Source: Aestuariibacter sp. (GTDB taxonomy: Bacteria > Pseudomonadota > Gammaproteobacteria > Enterobacterales > Alteromonadaceae). Taken from it: 64,000 nt of DNA. The translations under genes and the position numbers were made by a program. Shown here piece by piece: positions 7,884-17,687 of this stretch (the stretch's first letter is position 1; the number at the start of each line of letters is the position of its first letter). The notes beneath the pieces are model-generated. The model did no database searches. It saw nothing but the letters and a program-made list of their open reading frames with translations, and had not been told where the DNA came from. Location: contig CP051238.1 in the NCBI GenBank assembly GCA_017794925.1, positions 4,327,021-4,391,020 of the forward strand. The letters are read 5' to 3'.

Positions 7884-8948
7884 CTACTCTCCAGTTACAA
7901 CGTATTCGCATGCGTCAGCCACCTGGCCCGCTGCGTTATGCGGCGCAAATTGCTTCGCTTTCAAGGCAACCGCTTCGCATGCTTGAGGATCGTTAATCCA
8001 AGCCTGAATAATGCCCGGTAACTTATCAGCTAACGCTGACTGAGGCACCAGTTTCGCTGCCTGATTGTCTGACAGCGAACGGGCATTTTGTGTCTGGTGA
8101 TCGTCTACAGCGTGCGGCAGCGGTACAAAAATCGCCGCTTTACCTGCCGCGGCTACCTCTGCCACAGTTAATGCGCCAGCCCGGCAAACGATAAAGTCTG
8201 CCCATTGATAGGCCTCAGCCATATCGTCAATAAATTCGGTAACCTTGGCTTCTGTATTGCCATAAGCCTGTTTCACCGCTTCTGCGTTGCCTTTACCGCT
8301 TTGATGCCAGATAGTCAGCCCTAGCATGTCTTTACATAATGCAGGAATGTTTTCGTTCAGTGGTCTGGCGCCCAGACTACCCCCCACTACCAACATGTTT
8401 AACGGCGCGGTAAAGGTAGATTTCACCGGCAGATCCAATATCGCTTTTCGCACCGGGTTGCCCGCAGTCACGCACTTTTGTCGCTGCGAAGCAAAATGTG
8501 TTTTGGCCGAGTCGAAGCCCAGCATGATGCGTTTCGCCACTTTGCCCAGCAACCGATTGGTCATACCGGGCACCGCATTTTGTTCGTGCACGATCACAGG
8601 GATTCCCAGACTCCAGGCAGCCAATCCGCCTGGCCCGCTGGCATACCCGCCCATGCCAAGCACCACATCTGGCTGCAGGGTACTAACCAGTTTGCGCGCC
8701 GCAATCAGCGACTTAAACAATGCCCACACACCACTTAACCTTGCCTGAATACCTTTGCCTCGCAGGCCTTTCACCGGAATAAAGTGAATCGGATACCCGT
8801 GTTGCGGTACCACCTGGGCTTCCATGCGCTCTGCAGTACCCAGCCAGTCGATGTTCCAGCCACGTTTCACTAACGTATCTGCAACCGCAATGCCGGGGAA
8901 GACATGACCGCCAGTTCCTCCTGCCATGATCAGGCAACGCTTAGTCAT
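7884..8948 (-). CDS. murG: UDP-GlcNAc:lipid I N-acetylglucosaminyltransferase (MurG)
   Basis: 354 residues, GT-B fold family 28 glycosyltransferase. It converts lipid I to lipid II at the inner face of the cytoplasmic membrane. Seen: the N-terminal glycine loop MAGGTGGHVFPG, a second glycine loop VVGGSLGARPLNE, and the donor-binding segment FIVCRAGALTVAEVAAAG. The start was set at the ATG at 8948 (MTKRCLIMAGG), which overlaps the ftsW end by 8 bp. An upstream in-frame stretch adds eight basic residues without family support. Confidence 0.96.
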   Translation of the reverse strand: MTKRCLIMAGGTGGHVFPGIAVADTLVKRGWNIDWLGTAERMEAQVVPQHGYPIHFIPVKGLRGKGIQARLSGVWALFKSLIAARKLVSTLQPDVVLGMGGYASGPGGLAAWSLGIPVIVHEQNAVPGMTNRLLGKVAKRIMLGFDSAKTHFASQRQKCVTAGNPVRKAILDLPVKSTFTAPLNMLVVGGSLGARPLNENIPALCKDMLGLTIWHQSGKGNAEAVKQAYGNTEAKVTEFIDDMAEAYQWADFIVCRAGALTVAEVAAAGKAAIFVPLPHAVDDHQTQNARSLSDNQAAKLVPQSALADKLPGIIQAWINDPQACEAVALKAKQFAPHNAAGQVADACEYVVTGE

Positions 8949-10269
8949 GACGCGTCTCCTCATCATCCTCAAAGCTGGCCTCTTCGGCTTGGTCTTCCGC
9001 GCTTTGCATGGCTTGTTTTACTTTGGCTTTCGCTTCGCGCTTTTTGTTGCGTTTAGATTCGCGCTTCGCGTTAGCGTCGGCTTTTGCCCCTTTGGTCAGT
9101 GCCTGGACGCCGGCCACACGCAGTTCAAAATCAATTCTAAGTAACAGCGATACAGCAACCGCCATGACAATCAGGCTGGAACCGCCATAACTGACCAGTG
9201 GCAGGGTAAGCCCTTTAGTCGGCAAAATACCCGCACTGGCACCAATGTTGACCGCCGTTTGGAAACTAAACCAAATCCCAATGGAGTAAGCCATGAAGCC
9301 ATCAAACGGACGGTCATTGGCCAACGCGCGATTACCAATTTGCAATGCGCGTAATACCAGCCATAGCATTAAAAGCAGTACCATCATAACGCCAACGAAG
9401 CCCAGCTCCTCAGCCAGTATCGCCATTACGAAATCGGTGTGCGCTTCGGGAAGAAACTCCAGTTTCTGCAAACTGTTACCGAGCCCCTGACCAAACCAAT
9501 TGCCCCGGCCATAGGCCATTAACGACTGAGTAAGCTGATAACCACTGCCAAACGGGTCGGCCCACGGATCTAAAAACGAAGTTACCCGTCTTAACCGGTA
9601 TTCCTCAAAAACAATTAGCGCGACGACCGCCAGGATGCCTACAAACATTAACGCGAAGAACTGCCACAATCTTGCCCCTGCCAGAAACAGCAGCCCGATA
9701 GTCGTCGCCAACATCACAACCACAGTCCCTAAATCAGGTTGAGCCAACAGCAGTAATGCCAGTATAAAGAACACAACCAGCGGCTTAATAAACCCTTTCA
9801 GGTTTTCTGTTACTTCGTCGTAACGACGTACCAAATACCCGGCCAAATAACAGAAAAAGAATAATTTAGCGGGCTCTGCTGCCTGAATGGTGATGGGCCC
9901 CAGAGCAAGCCAACGGGTTGAACCATTGACACTCCGGCCTATCAGCAACACTGCCACCAATAGCCCTATTGCCAGTAACAGCATGTAGGGGTTGGCCACT
10001 CGCCAGAATTGCATGGGCAACTGAACCACGACCATGGCAGCGATAATCGCGCCAATCAGATAAATTCCATGGCGAATAGCAAAGTAGAATGGGTTGTCAT
10101 GAAGCCGGTCTGCAATGGGCATGGATGCAGAACAAACTATGATCAGTCCTATTGCCATCAGTGCAAACGCAACCAACACAATTCCCCCGTCAAACACAGG
10201 TTCACTGTGCGCAGGCTCATCATGGCGAGCAGAAAAAAGTGAGGCAAGCTGGCTGGTCATGGCGTTCAC
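8941..10269 (-). CDS. ftsW: FtsW, SEDS-family peptidoglycan glycosyltransferase
   Basis: 442 residues, about ten transmembrane helices. FtsW polymerises glycan strands at the septum together with FtsI. Seen: the SEDS segments around GRSVNGSTRWLALGPITIQ and AHTDFVMAILAEELGFVG, and the end motif GLTLPLVSYGGSSL. The start is a GTG at 10269: GAGGAG lies 8 nt upstream, whereas the ATG three codons in is too far from it. The GTG overlaps the murD stop as GTGA. The C-terminus carries an unusually long, highly charged tail of about 45 residues (Lys/Arg/Ala/Glu-rich, then acidic), which makes it longer than E. coli FtsW. The tail is cytoplasmic and could be a docking site. Confidence 0.96.
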   Translation of the reverse strand: MNAMTSQLASLFSARHDEPAHSEPVFDGGIVLVAFALMAIGLIIVCSASMPIADRLHDNPFYFAIRHGIYLIGAIIAAMVVVQLPMQFWRVANPYMLLLAIGLLVAVLLIGRSVNGSTRWLALGPITIQAAEPAKLFFFCYLAGYLVRRYDEVTENLKGFIKPLVVFFILALLLLAQPDLGTVVVMLATTIGLLFLAGARLWQFFALMFVGILAVVALIVFEEYRLRRVTSFLDPWADPFGSGYQLTQSLMAYGRGNWFGQGLGNSLQKLEFLPEAHTDFVMAILAEELGFVGVMMVLLLMLWLVLRALQIGNRALANDRPFDGFMAYSIGIWFSFQTAVNIGASAGILPTKGLTLPLVSYGGSSLIVMAVAVSLLLRIDFELRVAGVQALTKGAKADANAKRESKRNKKREAKAKVKQAMQSAEDQAEEASFEDDEETRHD

Positions 10270-11582
10270 GCTGGCAGCTCCTCAATGGCACTGGCAAATA
10301 CTTTTGCCCGGTGCTGATAATTCTTAAACATATCCAGACTTGCACACGCGGGTGACAACAAGACAGTATCACCAGACTGGGTTAGCGACGCAGCCAGATT
10401 CACGGCGTCAGGCAGTGTAGCAACATAGTGCCCGTTTTCGGCGATGTCGCTAAGGACTTTACCGTCCCGGCCTAACGCAATAACCACATCAACATGTTCA
10501 TCGAGCAGTGGTTTTAGTTCGGACAGATCCGCGCCTTTTGCATCGCCGCCTGCGATTAGCACCAAGCGCCCGGTTAACGAAGGCGCGAGGCCTGTTAACG
10601 CAGCTTCAGTTGCGCCTATGTTCGTCGCCTTAGAGTCGTCAATGTAGCTCACTCCACCTTTCACTGCGATTTTGGCGCAGCGGTGCGGTGCAGGCTTAAA
10701 GGTTTTTACCGCTTCTGCTGCCTCAGTCAAATCTATTTCCAGTGCCGACACCAGCGCTAACGCAGCCTGTATGTTCAGCACATTGTGTAGCCCCACTAAA
10801 TGGGTGTCTGACAATTTCAATAAAGGCGCGCCGTTGAATAATACTTCCTGAGACGCCGCATCCCAGCCAAAACCGGTTTGAGACGGCGTAAGCCCTGTTT
10901 CTATACAAGGAATGTCAGCGTTGTTCGGCGTTGTTTCAGGATCCTGGCGATTTGTAATCGCGCACCCTGCATGCGCAAATATCCGCTGCTTCGCTTCCCG
11001 GTAAGCCTCCAAGGTACCATGACGGTCGAGGTGATCCGCCGAAATATTCAATAAAGTAGCAGCGTGTAATGACAACGACTCTGTGGTTTCTAACTGAAAA
11101 CTCGACAGTTCCAACACCACTGCCTGAGGGACCAAGGCAAATGCATCAAGTGCCGGTAATCCCACATTGCCTGCCGCAACCGCTTTTATGCCAAGGTGTT
11201 CGAGAATATGGGTAGCTAGCAGTGTTACCGTGGTTTTGCCATTTGAGCCCGTCACACCCAGCACCGGACAGTGGATGGCCTGCGCGAATAATTCAATATC
11301 ACCGACGACCTTTACTCCGCAAGCAGCAGCGTTTTGAATCGCTGGCAGTGCAGGTGAAATCCCCGGGCTGACAACTATTACTTCGGCCCCCTGCCAGTAA
11401 CCTTCTGGTAACTCACCACAGGTGACATCTATCGTGAGTGTATCGGGTACTGAAGTCTCAGGACGGGTGTCCCATAGCTTCACGGACTTGCCTTGATCCA
11501 GTAAATAACGCACGCAGGACATCCCGGTGATACCCGCACCAGCCACAACGAAATTGTTTGCGTTACTTAATAAGTCAGTCAT
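10266..11582 (-). CDS. murD: UDP-N-acetylmuramoylalanine--D-glutamate ligase (MurD)
   Basis: 438 residues. It adds D-glutamate to UDP-MurNAc-L-Ala. Seen: an N-terminal Rossmann-like motif FVVAGAGITGMSCV, the P-loop GVTGSNGKTTVT, the central NISADHLDRHG motif, and the C-terminal VLLSPACASLDMFKNYQHR motif. The start at 11582 (MTDLL) forms a TAATG overlap with the mraY stop. The frame runs 29 codons further into mraY, but that extension is not MurD-like. It ends overlapping the ftsW start. Confidence 0.96.
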   Translation of the reverse strand: MTDLLSNANNFVVAGAGITGMSCVRYLLDQGKSVKLWDTRPETSVPDTLTIDVTCGELPEGYWQGAEVIVVSPGISPALPAIQNAAACGVKVVGDIELFAQAIHCPVLGVTGSNGKTTVTLLATHILEHLGIKAVAAGNVGLPALDAFALVPQAVVLELSSFQLETTESLSLHAATLLNISADHLDRHGTLEAYREAKQRIFAHAGCAITNRQDPETTPNNADIPCIETGLTPSQTGFGWDAASQEVLFNGAPLLKLSDTHLVGLHNVLNIQAALALVSALEIDLTEAAEAVKTFKPAPHRCAKIAVKGGVSYIDDSKATNIGATEAALTGLAPSLTGRLVLIAGGDAKGADLSELKPLLDEHVDVVIALGRDGKVLSDIAENGHYVATLPDAVNLAASLTQSGDTVLLSPACASLDMFKNYQHRAKVFASAIEELPA

Positions 11583-12664
11583 TAGCGTAGTTTTAACGTA
11601 GCCAGTCCAATGAGTACCAATATCAGCGAGATGATCCAAAAGCGCACGATAACGCGCGGTTCTGGCCACCCTTTTAATTCATAGTGATGGTGAATAGGCG
11701 CCATTCTGAAAATGCGCTCACCGCGCAGTTTGTACGAGCCCACCTGCATGATTACGGACAAGGTCTCCATAACAAACACGCCGCCCATTATGATCAGGAC
11801 AATTTCCTGACGAACCAGAACTGCCAGTACGCCCAGCGTACCACCCAATGCCAGTGAGCCGACATCGCCCATAAATACCATGGCCGGGTAAGTGTTAAAC
11901 CACAAGAATCCCAGACCCGCACCAACAATGGCGGTACACACAATCACCAGCTCACTGGTGAGTGGGATGTAAGGAATGTTCAGGTAAGCAGAGAAATTCA
12001 CGTTGCCGGTTACGTAAGCAAAAATGGCAAACGCGCCCGCCACCAGTATCGTCGGCACAATAGCCAGACCATCAAGACCGTCTGTCAGGTTCACAGCATT
12101 ACTGGTACCTACCAAGGCAAAATACACAATGCCGATGTAAAAGATGCCCAGTTGCGGCAATACTTCTTTGAAAAACGGTACCAACAGCGCGGTTTCTTCC
12201 ATTTGCTGAGCGCTGCTATACAGGTAAAACGCCACGCACAGTGCGATTGCCGACTGCCAGAAGTATTTCCAGCGCGCGATTAAACCTTTGGAATCCTTGC
12301 GGATCACTTTGCGGTAATCATCCACAAAACCGACGATACCAAACGTTACCACCACGAACAGCGTAACCAGCACATAGCGGTTGCTGAGATCTGCCCAAAG
12401 CAACACACTGATTACGATGGCGGCGAGAATTAACAGTCCGCCCATAGTGGGTGTGCCCGCCTTGGATAAATGCGATTCCGGGCCGTCATTGCGAACCGTT
12501 TGGCCGATCTGCATCATTTGCAGCCAGCGAATCATTTTCGGGCCGATAAGAATGGCGATCAGTAAGGCCGTCAGCGTGCTCAGAATGGCCCGCATAGTTA
12601 AATAAGAAAATACGTTAAACCCAGTCTCAAACTGCGTTAGCCAGTCGGCGAGCCAGATCAACAT
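11582..12664 (-). CDS. mraY: phospho-N-acetylmuramoyl-pentapeptide transferase (MraY)
   Basis: 360 residues, ten-helix membrane enzyme that transfers phospho-MurNAc-pentapeptide to undecaprenyl phosphate, giving lipid I. Seen: the aspartate motif VDDYRKVIRKDSKGL, the second conserved aspartates in NLTDGLDGLA, the substrate-binding loop FMGDVGSLALGG, and the HHHYELKGWPE histidine motif near the C-terminus. Length is the family standard. It overlaps murF by 7 bp and murD by 1 bp. Confidence 0.97.
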   Translation of the reverse strand: MLIWLADWLTQFETGFNVFSYLTMRAILSTLTALLIAILIGPKMIRWLQMMQIGQTVRNDGPESHLSKAGTPTMGGLLILAAIVISVLLWADLSNRYVLVTLFVVVTFGIVGFVDDYRKVIRKDSKGLIARWKYFWQSAIALCVAFYLYSSAQQMEETALLVPFFKEVLPQLGIFYIGIVYFALVGTSNAVNLTDGLDGLAIVPTILVAGAFAIFAYVTGNVNFSAYLNIPYIPLTSELVIVCTAIVGAGLGFLWFNTYPAMVFMGDVGSLALGGTLGVLAVLVRQEIVLIIMGGVFVMETLSVIMQVGSYKLRGERIFRMAPIHHHYELKGWPEPRVIVRFWIISLILVLIGLATLKLR

Positions 12665-14076
12665 GCAATTTTCTCCCGCCGACGATTAAGCTTTCCCAAT
12701 GGGGATTCCTCCAATGCTGTAATAACTTGTTCCATTCTGGCGCTGCGCGAGCCTTTAACCAGAATAGTCAGGTCGCGTTGTTCATGACCTAGATCACTAA
12801 CCAGTGCATCGACCAATGCAGATTGCTCGCTGAAATGAAATGCGCCCTGGCCAAATGCCGTCGTGGCACTCTGGCTAAGAACGCCTGCGGTATACAGGCA
12901 ATCTATACCGCGTTGTTTCGCGTACTCGCCCACCTGCTCATGATAGAAACGCGCTTGCTCTCCCAGTTCTGCCATGTCTCCCAGCACCAGTACTTGCTTA
13001 CCGGCGAAGCTGGCCAGAGTGTCAATGGCTGCTTTCACCGACCCCACATTCGCATTGTAAGTATCATCCAGCACACGAACCTGGTCGGTAAACGGCACAA
13101 CTTTCAGACGTCCGCCAACCGCTTTCATTGCCAGCAAACCGTACTTGATGTCTTCCAACGTGGCGCCGACCGCCATGGTCAGCGCGGCTGATACCAGCGC
13201 ATTGCCCACATTGTGCATACCCGGCACTGATAAACGTACTTCTGCACTGCCTTTCGGCGTATGCATAACAAACTCCGCACAGCCATTCAGGTCGATAGTA
13301 ATATCCGCAGCATAATAATCCGCTTCCGGGTTTGCTGAATCCGGGGCAAATGTTTGTACCGGCTGATACTTCAACTTACCCAACCAGAACTCAGCAAACT
13401 GGCTGTCGCGATTTACAATAGCCAGGCCTTTCTCACCTAAGCCTTTGAAAATTTCACTCTTTGCCCGGGCTACGCCCAATAAGCTACCAAAGCCTTCAAG
13501 GTGAGCCGCAGCTGCATTCACAATCGTCGCCACATCCGGCTTAACCAGATTCGTGGTATAAGCAATTTCCCCCAGGTGATTGGCGCCCATTTCGATAACG
13601 GCGTATTCATGCTCAGGTGTCAGACGCAATAGCGTTAAAGGCACACCGATATCGTTATTAAAATTCCCTGCAGTGGCTAACACATTCCCGCGCTGTGCCA
13701 GAATAGCGGCACACATTTCTTTGACGGTAGTTTTACCACTGCTGCCGGTAATGCCGATGGTCTTTGGCTTGATCTCTGCTTTGACGGCAGCGCCTAAATC
13801 ACCCAACGCGATCTTGGTATCTTCAACGTAAATAACCGGCACGCGTGATGTCACACTGTCGTTCATCTGTGAGCTGGCGATGATAGCGCTGGCACCAGCA
13901 TTAATTGCTGCTTCTGCGAATGCATGGCCATCAAAGTTATCGCCCTTGAGTGCCAGGTAAACGTCACCCTGATTAATTTGTCGCGTATCCGTGCTCACTG
14001 CACTTACTGTTATATCCTGACCTTCCAATCGTCCCTGGATCTGTTGAGCAATCCATGCCAGCGTTGTGTTTATCAT
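12658..14076 (-). CDS. murF: UDP-N-acetylmuramoyl-tripeptide--D-alanyl-D-alanine ligase (MurF)
   Basis: 472 residues. It adds D-Ala-D-Ala, the product of Ddl, to complete the pentapeptide. Seen: the N-terminal substrate domain with VSTDTRQINQGDVYLALKG, the P-loop GITGSSGKTTVKEM, and the C-terminal VLDDTYNANVGSVKAA motif. The ATG at 14076 was chosen because AGGAG lies 8 nt upstream and because it forms an ATGA overlap with the murE stop. An upstream GTG in frame (14085) is too close to that Shine-Dalgarno sequence. Confidence 0.96.
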   Translation of the reverse strand: MINTTLAWIAQQIQGRLEGQDITVSAVSTDTRQINQGDVYLALKGDNFDGHAFAEAAINAGASAIIASSQMNDSVTSRVPVIYVEDTKIALGDLGAAVKAEIKPKTIGITGSSGKTTVKEMCAAILAQRGNVLATAGNFNNDIGVPLTLLRLTPEHEYAVIEMGANHLGEIAYTTNLVKPDVATIVNAAAAHLEGFGSLLGVARAKSEIFKGLGEKGLAIVNRDSQFAEFWLGKLKYQPVQTFAPDSANPEADYYAADITIDLNGCAEFVMHTPKGSAEVRLSVPGMHNVGNALVSAALTMAVGATLEDIKYGLLAMKAVGGRLKVVPFTDQVRVLDDTYNANVGSVKAAIDTLASFAGKQVLVLGDMAELGEQARFYHEQVGEYAKQRGIDCLYTAGVLSQSATTAFGQGAFHFSEQSALVDALVSDLGHEQRDLTILVKGSRSARMEQVITALEESPLGKLNRRREKIAC

Positions 14077-15602
14077 TTGCTGCACTCCTGCTGCAAACGA
14101 GCGATCACTGCCCGTTCGTCATAGTTAATTCGTTGCTTACCAATGATTTGATAATCTTCATGGCCCTTACCCGCGGCAAGAATCAAGTCGTCTGCTGCGG
14201 CGTGACTCAGGCAATAGCGAATCGCCTGTTCCCGGTCCGGAATATCCTGGGCTAGCTCAGGCTTCGTGAGCCCGGCTTTGATGTCGGCCACAATGGCTTC
14301 AGGCTGTTCAGAACGGCTGTTGTCGGTGGTGATCACCAGGTAATCTGCCCCGGCTTCAGCCGCTTTTGCCATTAAAGGACGCTTGCCCTTGTCACGGTCA
14401 CCACCACAACCAAATACACACCACACTTTCCCGTTGGTATGGCTGCGCAATGCAGCCAGGGCTTTTTCCAGTGCGTCTGGCGTATGGGCATAATCCACCA
14501 CGACATTTGCGCGCTGTTCAAAGCCAAACACTTCCAGGCGACCCGGCACGGCATGTACTTGCTCAATGGCTTTTACCACATTGGCAAATCGTTCGCCCTG
14601 ACACAGCAACGCGGCCGTCGCACTCATCAGGTTGGCAATATTAAACTCACCCAGTAAGGCGACCTGCACTACGGTTGTTCCCCATGAACTCGCCAGCCTG
14701 AACTGACATCCATTTGGATGGTATTGCACATTTGTGGCAAAACAATAGCGCTGTTCGGGCAAATTCTGCGGCGTATCTGGCAGCACATTTGTCCATACCG
14801 TTTCAATCTCGTTGCCGGCCGCGGCCTGCCAGTCAGCGCTGGCTGAATCAGACTGGTTTAACACAATTTTTCCCAGACCCGGCAGATGTAACAAGGCCCG
14901 TTTCGCTTCTGCGTACGCTTCCATAGTGCCGTGATAGTCAAGGTGGTCGCGCGTCAGATTGGTAAACACACCAATATCGGTCTTCACTTGCTTCAAGCGA
15001 TCCTGCACCAGCGCATGGGACGACGCTTCGTAAGCCACTTGCTGTACTTCTTGCTGAACAAACTCAGCAAGCAAATATTGCATTGAAATGGCATCCGGCG
15101 TGGTATTACCGTTGCTGGCTGGCGCGTAGGAGGCTTCATCGCGATAAATACCGCTGCCCAGCGTGCCGATAGAAGCGGCACGATGTCCCAAGCGGTGTTT
15201 CATTTGCGTGAGTAACTGAACGACTGAGGTCTTGCCGTTGGTGCCAGTTACACCAATAGTGGCCAGCTTATTTGCCGGGTAATCGTAAAAAGCCGCTGCA
15301 ATGGATGACAACAGGCTTCTAAGCCCCCAAAACTGGATAATCACGGTTTGCTCTCGCATGGAGATATTACCGTGCTCATTGGCGTCATCCGCTTCGGCCA
15401 ATATTGCCCTGGCGCCCAGGCTAACGGCCTGAGGAATAAAATCACGGCCATCCTGTTGGTGGCCTTTTACCGCTACAAAGACGACCTTAGGGGTGACTTC
15501 GCGGCTATCCAGTGTTAAGCCCTGCACACGGATATCCGGTGCATTCACACCGAATTTTAACATCAACGCGTGCAGGCTCTGGGTAAAGGCACTAACCACC
15601 AT
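14073..15602 (-). CDS. murE: UDP-N-acetylmuramoyl-tripeptide synthetase (MurE), third-residue ligase
   Basis: 509 residues. It adds the third stem residue, meso-diaminopimelate in Gram-negatives, to UDP-MurNAc-L-Ala-D-Glu. Seen: the LDSREVTPKVVFVAVKG motif (31-47), the P-loop GVTGTNGKTSV (117-127) and the VVDYAHTPDALEKAL motif (about 368-382). The motif that in DAP-type enzymes reads DNPR is DNSR here (427-430): the DAP-contacting arginine is kept but the proline is serine. Everything else points to a normal DAP ligase. The start at the ATG at 15602 overlaps the ftsI end by 11 bp; the ten codons upstream in frame lack support. Confidence 0.95.
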   Translation of the reverse strand: MVVSAFTQSLHALMLKFGVNAPDIRVQGLTLDSREVTPKVVFVAVKGHQQDGRDFIPQAVSLGARAILAEADDANEHGNISMREQTVIIQFWGLRSLLSSIAAAFYDYPANKLATIGVTGTNGKTSVVQLLTQMKHRLGHRAASIGTLGSGIYRDEASYAPASNGNTTPDAISMQYLLAEFVQQEVQQVAYEASSHALVQDRLKQVKTDIGVFTNLTRDHLDYHGTMEAYAEAKRALLHLPGLGKIVLNQSDSASADWQAAAGNEIETVWTNVLPDTPQNLPEQRYCFATNVQYHPNGCQFRLASSWGTTVVQVALLGEFNIANLMSATAALLCQGERFANVVKAIEQVHAVPGRLEVFGFEQRANVVVDYAHTPDALEKALAALRSHTNGKVWCVFGCGGDRDKGKRPLMAKAAEAGADYLVITTDNSRSEQPEAIVADIKAGLTKPELAQDIPDREQAIRYCLSHAAADDLILAAGKGHEDYQIIGKQRINYDERAVIARLQQECSK

Positions 15603-17370
15603 GGCTCGCCCTCTCAATAACTTGTGTTGCACTCATTTGGCGGTCGTCCGGTGCTATGTTAAGTAGTTGCAGGGCACCGCCCATAATTTCTGAGAACACC
15701 GGCGCTGCCGTATCACCCGCGTGATACAAATCACCGCCGGGTTCATTGATCAACACCACAGTAACCAACTGTGGATCACTGATAGGCGCCACACCAGCGA
15801 AGATATTTACGTATTCTTCGCCATAGCCGCCCGCCACGGCTTTGCGGCTTGTACCGGTTTTACCTGCCACCCGATATCCTGGAATACGCGCTTTCACACC
15901 TGACCCATCGTCCTGTGTAACGGTTTCCATCATGGCCAGAATCGCTTTTGCGTTAGCCTCGCTGATAACCCGCTCTTCTGCTGGCTGATACCCTGTGGTT
16001 TGTGCATCACGCACAATATTCAGCGGGCGTTTAATACCGCCCGACGCGATAGTTGCGTACATTCTTGCAAGCTGTGCCGTCGTCACGGATATCCCGTAGC
16101 CAAACGACAAGGTTGCCAATTCAAACTCAGACCAGCGATTGCGCTCGTGGAAGATACCCGTGCTCTCACCCGGCATATTCACACCAGTATCAGACATCAG
16201 CCCCATGTTGTAATAAGAATCCAGCAGAAATTGCTTGGGTACGGACAGTGCCAGCTTGGATGTCCCCATGTTACTGGAGTGCTGAATGATCTCAGCCAGA
16301 CTCAGCTTGCCATAGTTGCGGAAGTCCTTAACCAGACTGCCGCCCAAACGCATCCAACCCGGTGAGGTATCGACGATGTCGCCGGGCTTCACTGACCCGA
16401 ATTCCAGCGCGCTGAGCACGGCAAGCGGCTTCATAGAACTACCAGGCTCAAAAGCATCGGTGATGACACGGTTGCGCATACGGTGCGGTGAAATATCACT
16501 GCGATCATTGGGGTTAAACGACGGTGCATTCACCATAGCCAGAATGTCACCGGTGTGAACATCTACCACAATGGCCGACGCCGAGCTTGCCTGATAGTAC
16601 AGCATGGCTTCTTTAATTTGCTTGTAAGCCAGTGCTTGGATACGTTGATCGATTGTTAGCGCCAGGTTACCTGCCGCTTCGCCATTTTTCATTTCCAGCA
16701 CTTCAACCTGACGCCCTTTGGCATCACGGCGAATTTTACGGCTGCCGGGCGAACCCGTAAGCCAGTCGTCATACAACCGTTCCAGACCTTCTATGCCCTG
16801 ATCATCGACGTTGGTAATACCGATTAGCTGTGCAGCAACTTCACCCGTCGGGTAGTAACGACGCGACTCTTTGCGCAAATATACACCCGGGATTTCCAGC
16901 TTTTCGACATAATCCGCCATTGCCGGTGACACCTGACGTTGCAGATAAACAAAGCGTCGTTGTGGATTGTCGACCTTGCTCACCAGCTCATCGACGTCCT
17001 GACCAATCACCTCGGCCAGCGCCAGCCAGCGACGTGTCTGGTTCAATGCGTTGGACTCGTGAATAATTTTAGGATCGGCGTAAATAGCGCGCACCGGTAC
17101 GCTGACCGCCAGTTCAACACCGTTACGGTCGGTAATCAAACCGCGATATGTCGGCATATTGCGGGTACGTAAAGTCCGGCTGTCACCCTGCTGAATCAAA
17201 TCATCCGGTTCAATCACCTGAATAAATGCCGCACGCATCGCCAGTACCACAAACACCATTACAATCACGGCCAGTACCACAAGGAAGCGCCACTGCATGG
17301 GCCCCGGACGATTATTCATTTTTGCGCCGCTGGTCTTCGACTTGCTGGCTTTTAACGTAATCGTGGTCAT
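15592..17370 (-). CDS. ftsI: FtsI / penicillin-binding protein 3, septal transpeptidase
   Basis: 592 residues. One transmembrane helix (about 28-50), a pedestal domain, and a transpeptidase domain with the three penicillin-binding motifs: SSMK with nucleophile Ser311, SSN in the HSSNMGTSKL segment, and KTG in VAGKTGTSRKA. It cross-links septal peptidoglycan in the periplasm with FtsW as glycan polymerase. It is the target of aztreonam-type beta-lactams in this family. It overlaps ftsL by 4 bp upstream and murE downstream. Length is close to E. coli PBP3. Confidence 0.97.
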   Translation of the reverse strand: MTTITLKASKSKTSGAKMNNRPGPMQWRFLVVLAVIVMVFVVLAMRAAFIQVIEPDDLIQQGDSRTLRTRNMPTYRGLITDRNGVELAVSVPVRAIYADPKIIHESNALNQTRRWLALAEVIGQDVDELVSKVDNPQRRFVYLQRQVSPAMADYVEKLEIPGVYLRKESRRYYPTGEVAAQLIGITNVDDQGIEGLERLYDDWLTGSPGSRKIRRDAKGRQVEVLEMKNGEAAGNLALTIDQRIQALAYKQIKEAMLYYQASSASAIVVDVHTGDILAMVNAPSFNPNDRSDISPHRMRNRVITDAFEPGSSMKPLAVLSALEFGSVKPGDIVDTSPGWMRLGGSLVKDFRNYGKLSLAEIIQHSSNMGTSKLALSVPKQFLLDSYYNMGLMSDTGVNMPGESTGIFHERNRWSEFELATLSFGYGISVTTAQLARMYATIASGGIKRPLNIVRDAQTTGYQPAEERVISEANAKAILAMMETVTQDDGSGVKARIPGYRVAGKTGTSRKAVAGGYGEEYVNIFAGVAPISDPQLVTVVLINEPGGDLYHAGDTAAPVFSEIMGGALQLLNIAPDDRQMSATQVIERASHGG

Positions 17371-17687
17371 TTGATACGTACCACCACTTCGTCGTCAACA
17401 CCCGGACGTTGCATGTCCAGATGCTTTTCAACCAGTGCTTCAATGCGATTGTGTTCGGTTAGCGCCCGTTGCTCAAGAACCAGATTACGCCATTCCACAT
17501 CGAGATCGTCTTTCTGCCGCATGAGTTGCTCTAACGCTATGTTTTGCTGGCGATTATGGTGGCTGCTCAGAATTACAGCCAGCGCACTTACGATGACCGC
17601 TATAAACAACAAAACCCGCAACTTATGGCGGGTCAATTCGGTAACCAGGATGAGGAGCAAATTAAAGTTCGTCGTTGAGCCTGTCAT
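17367..17687 (-). CDS. ftsL: cell division protein FtsL
   Basis: 106 residues, bitopic membrane protein: a short cytoplasmic head, one transmembrane helix (about 20-40, LRVLLFIAVIVSALAVIL) and a periplasmic leucine-zipper-like coiled coil rich in Gln/Glu/Leu. FtsL forms a complex with FtsQ and FtsB and activates FtsWI. The sequence is poorly conserved in general, so the call leans on the size, topology and position between rsmH and ftsI, with 4 bp overlaps on both sides. Confidence 0.92.
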   Translation of the reverse strand: MTGSTTNFNLLLILVTELTRHKLRVLLFIAVIVSALAVILSSHHNRQQNIALEQLMRQKDDLDVEWRNLVLEQRALTEHNRIEALVEKHLDMQRPGVDDEVVVRIK

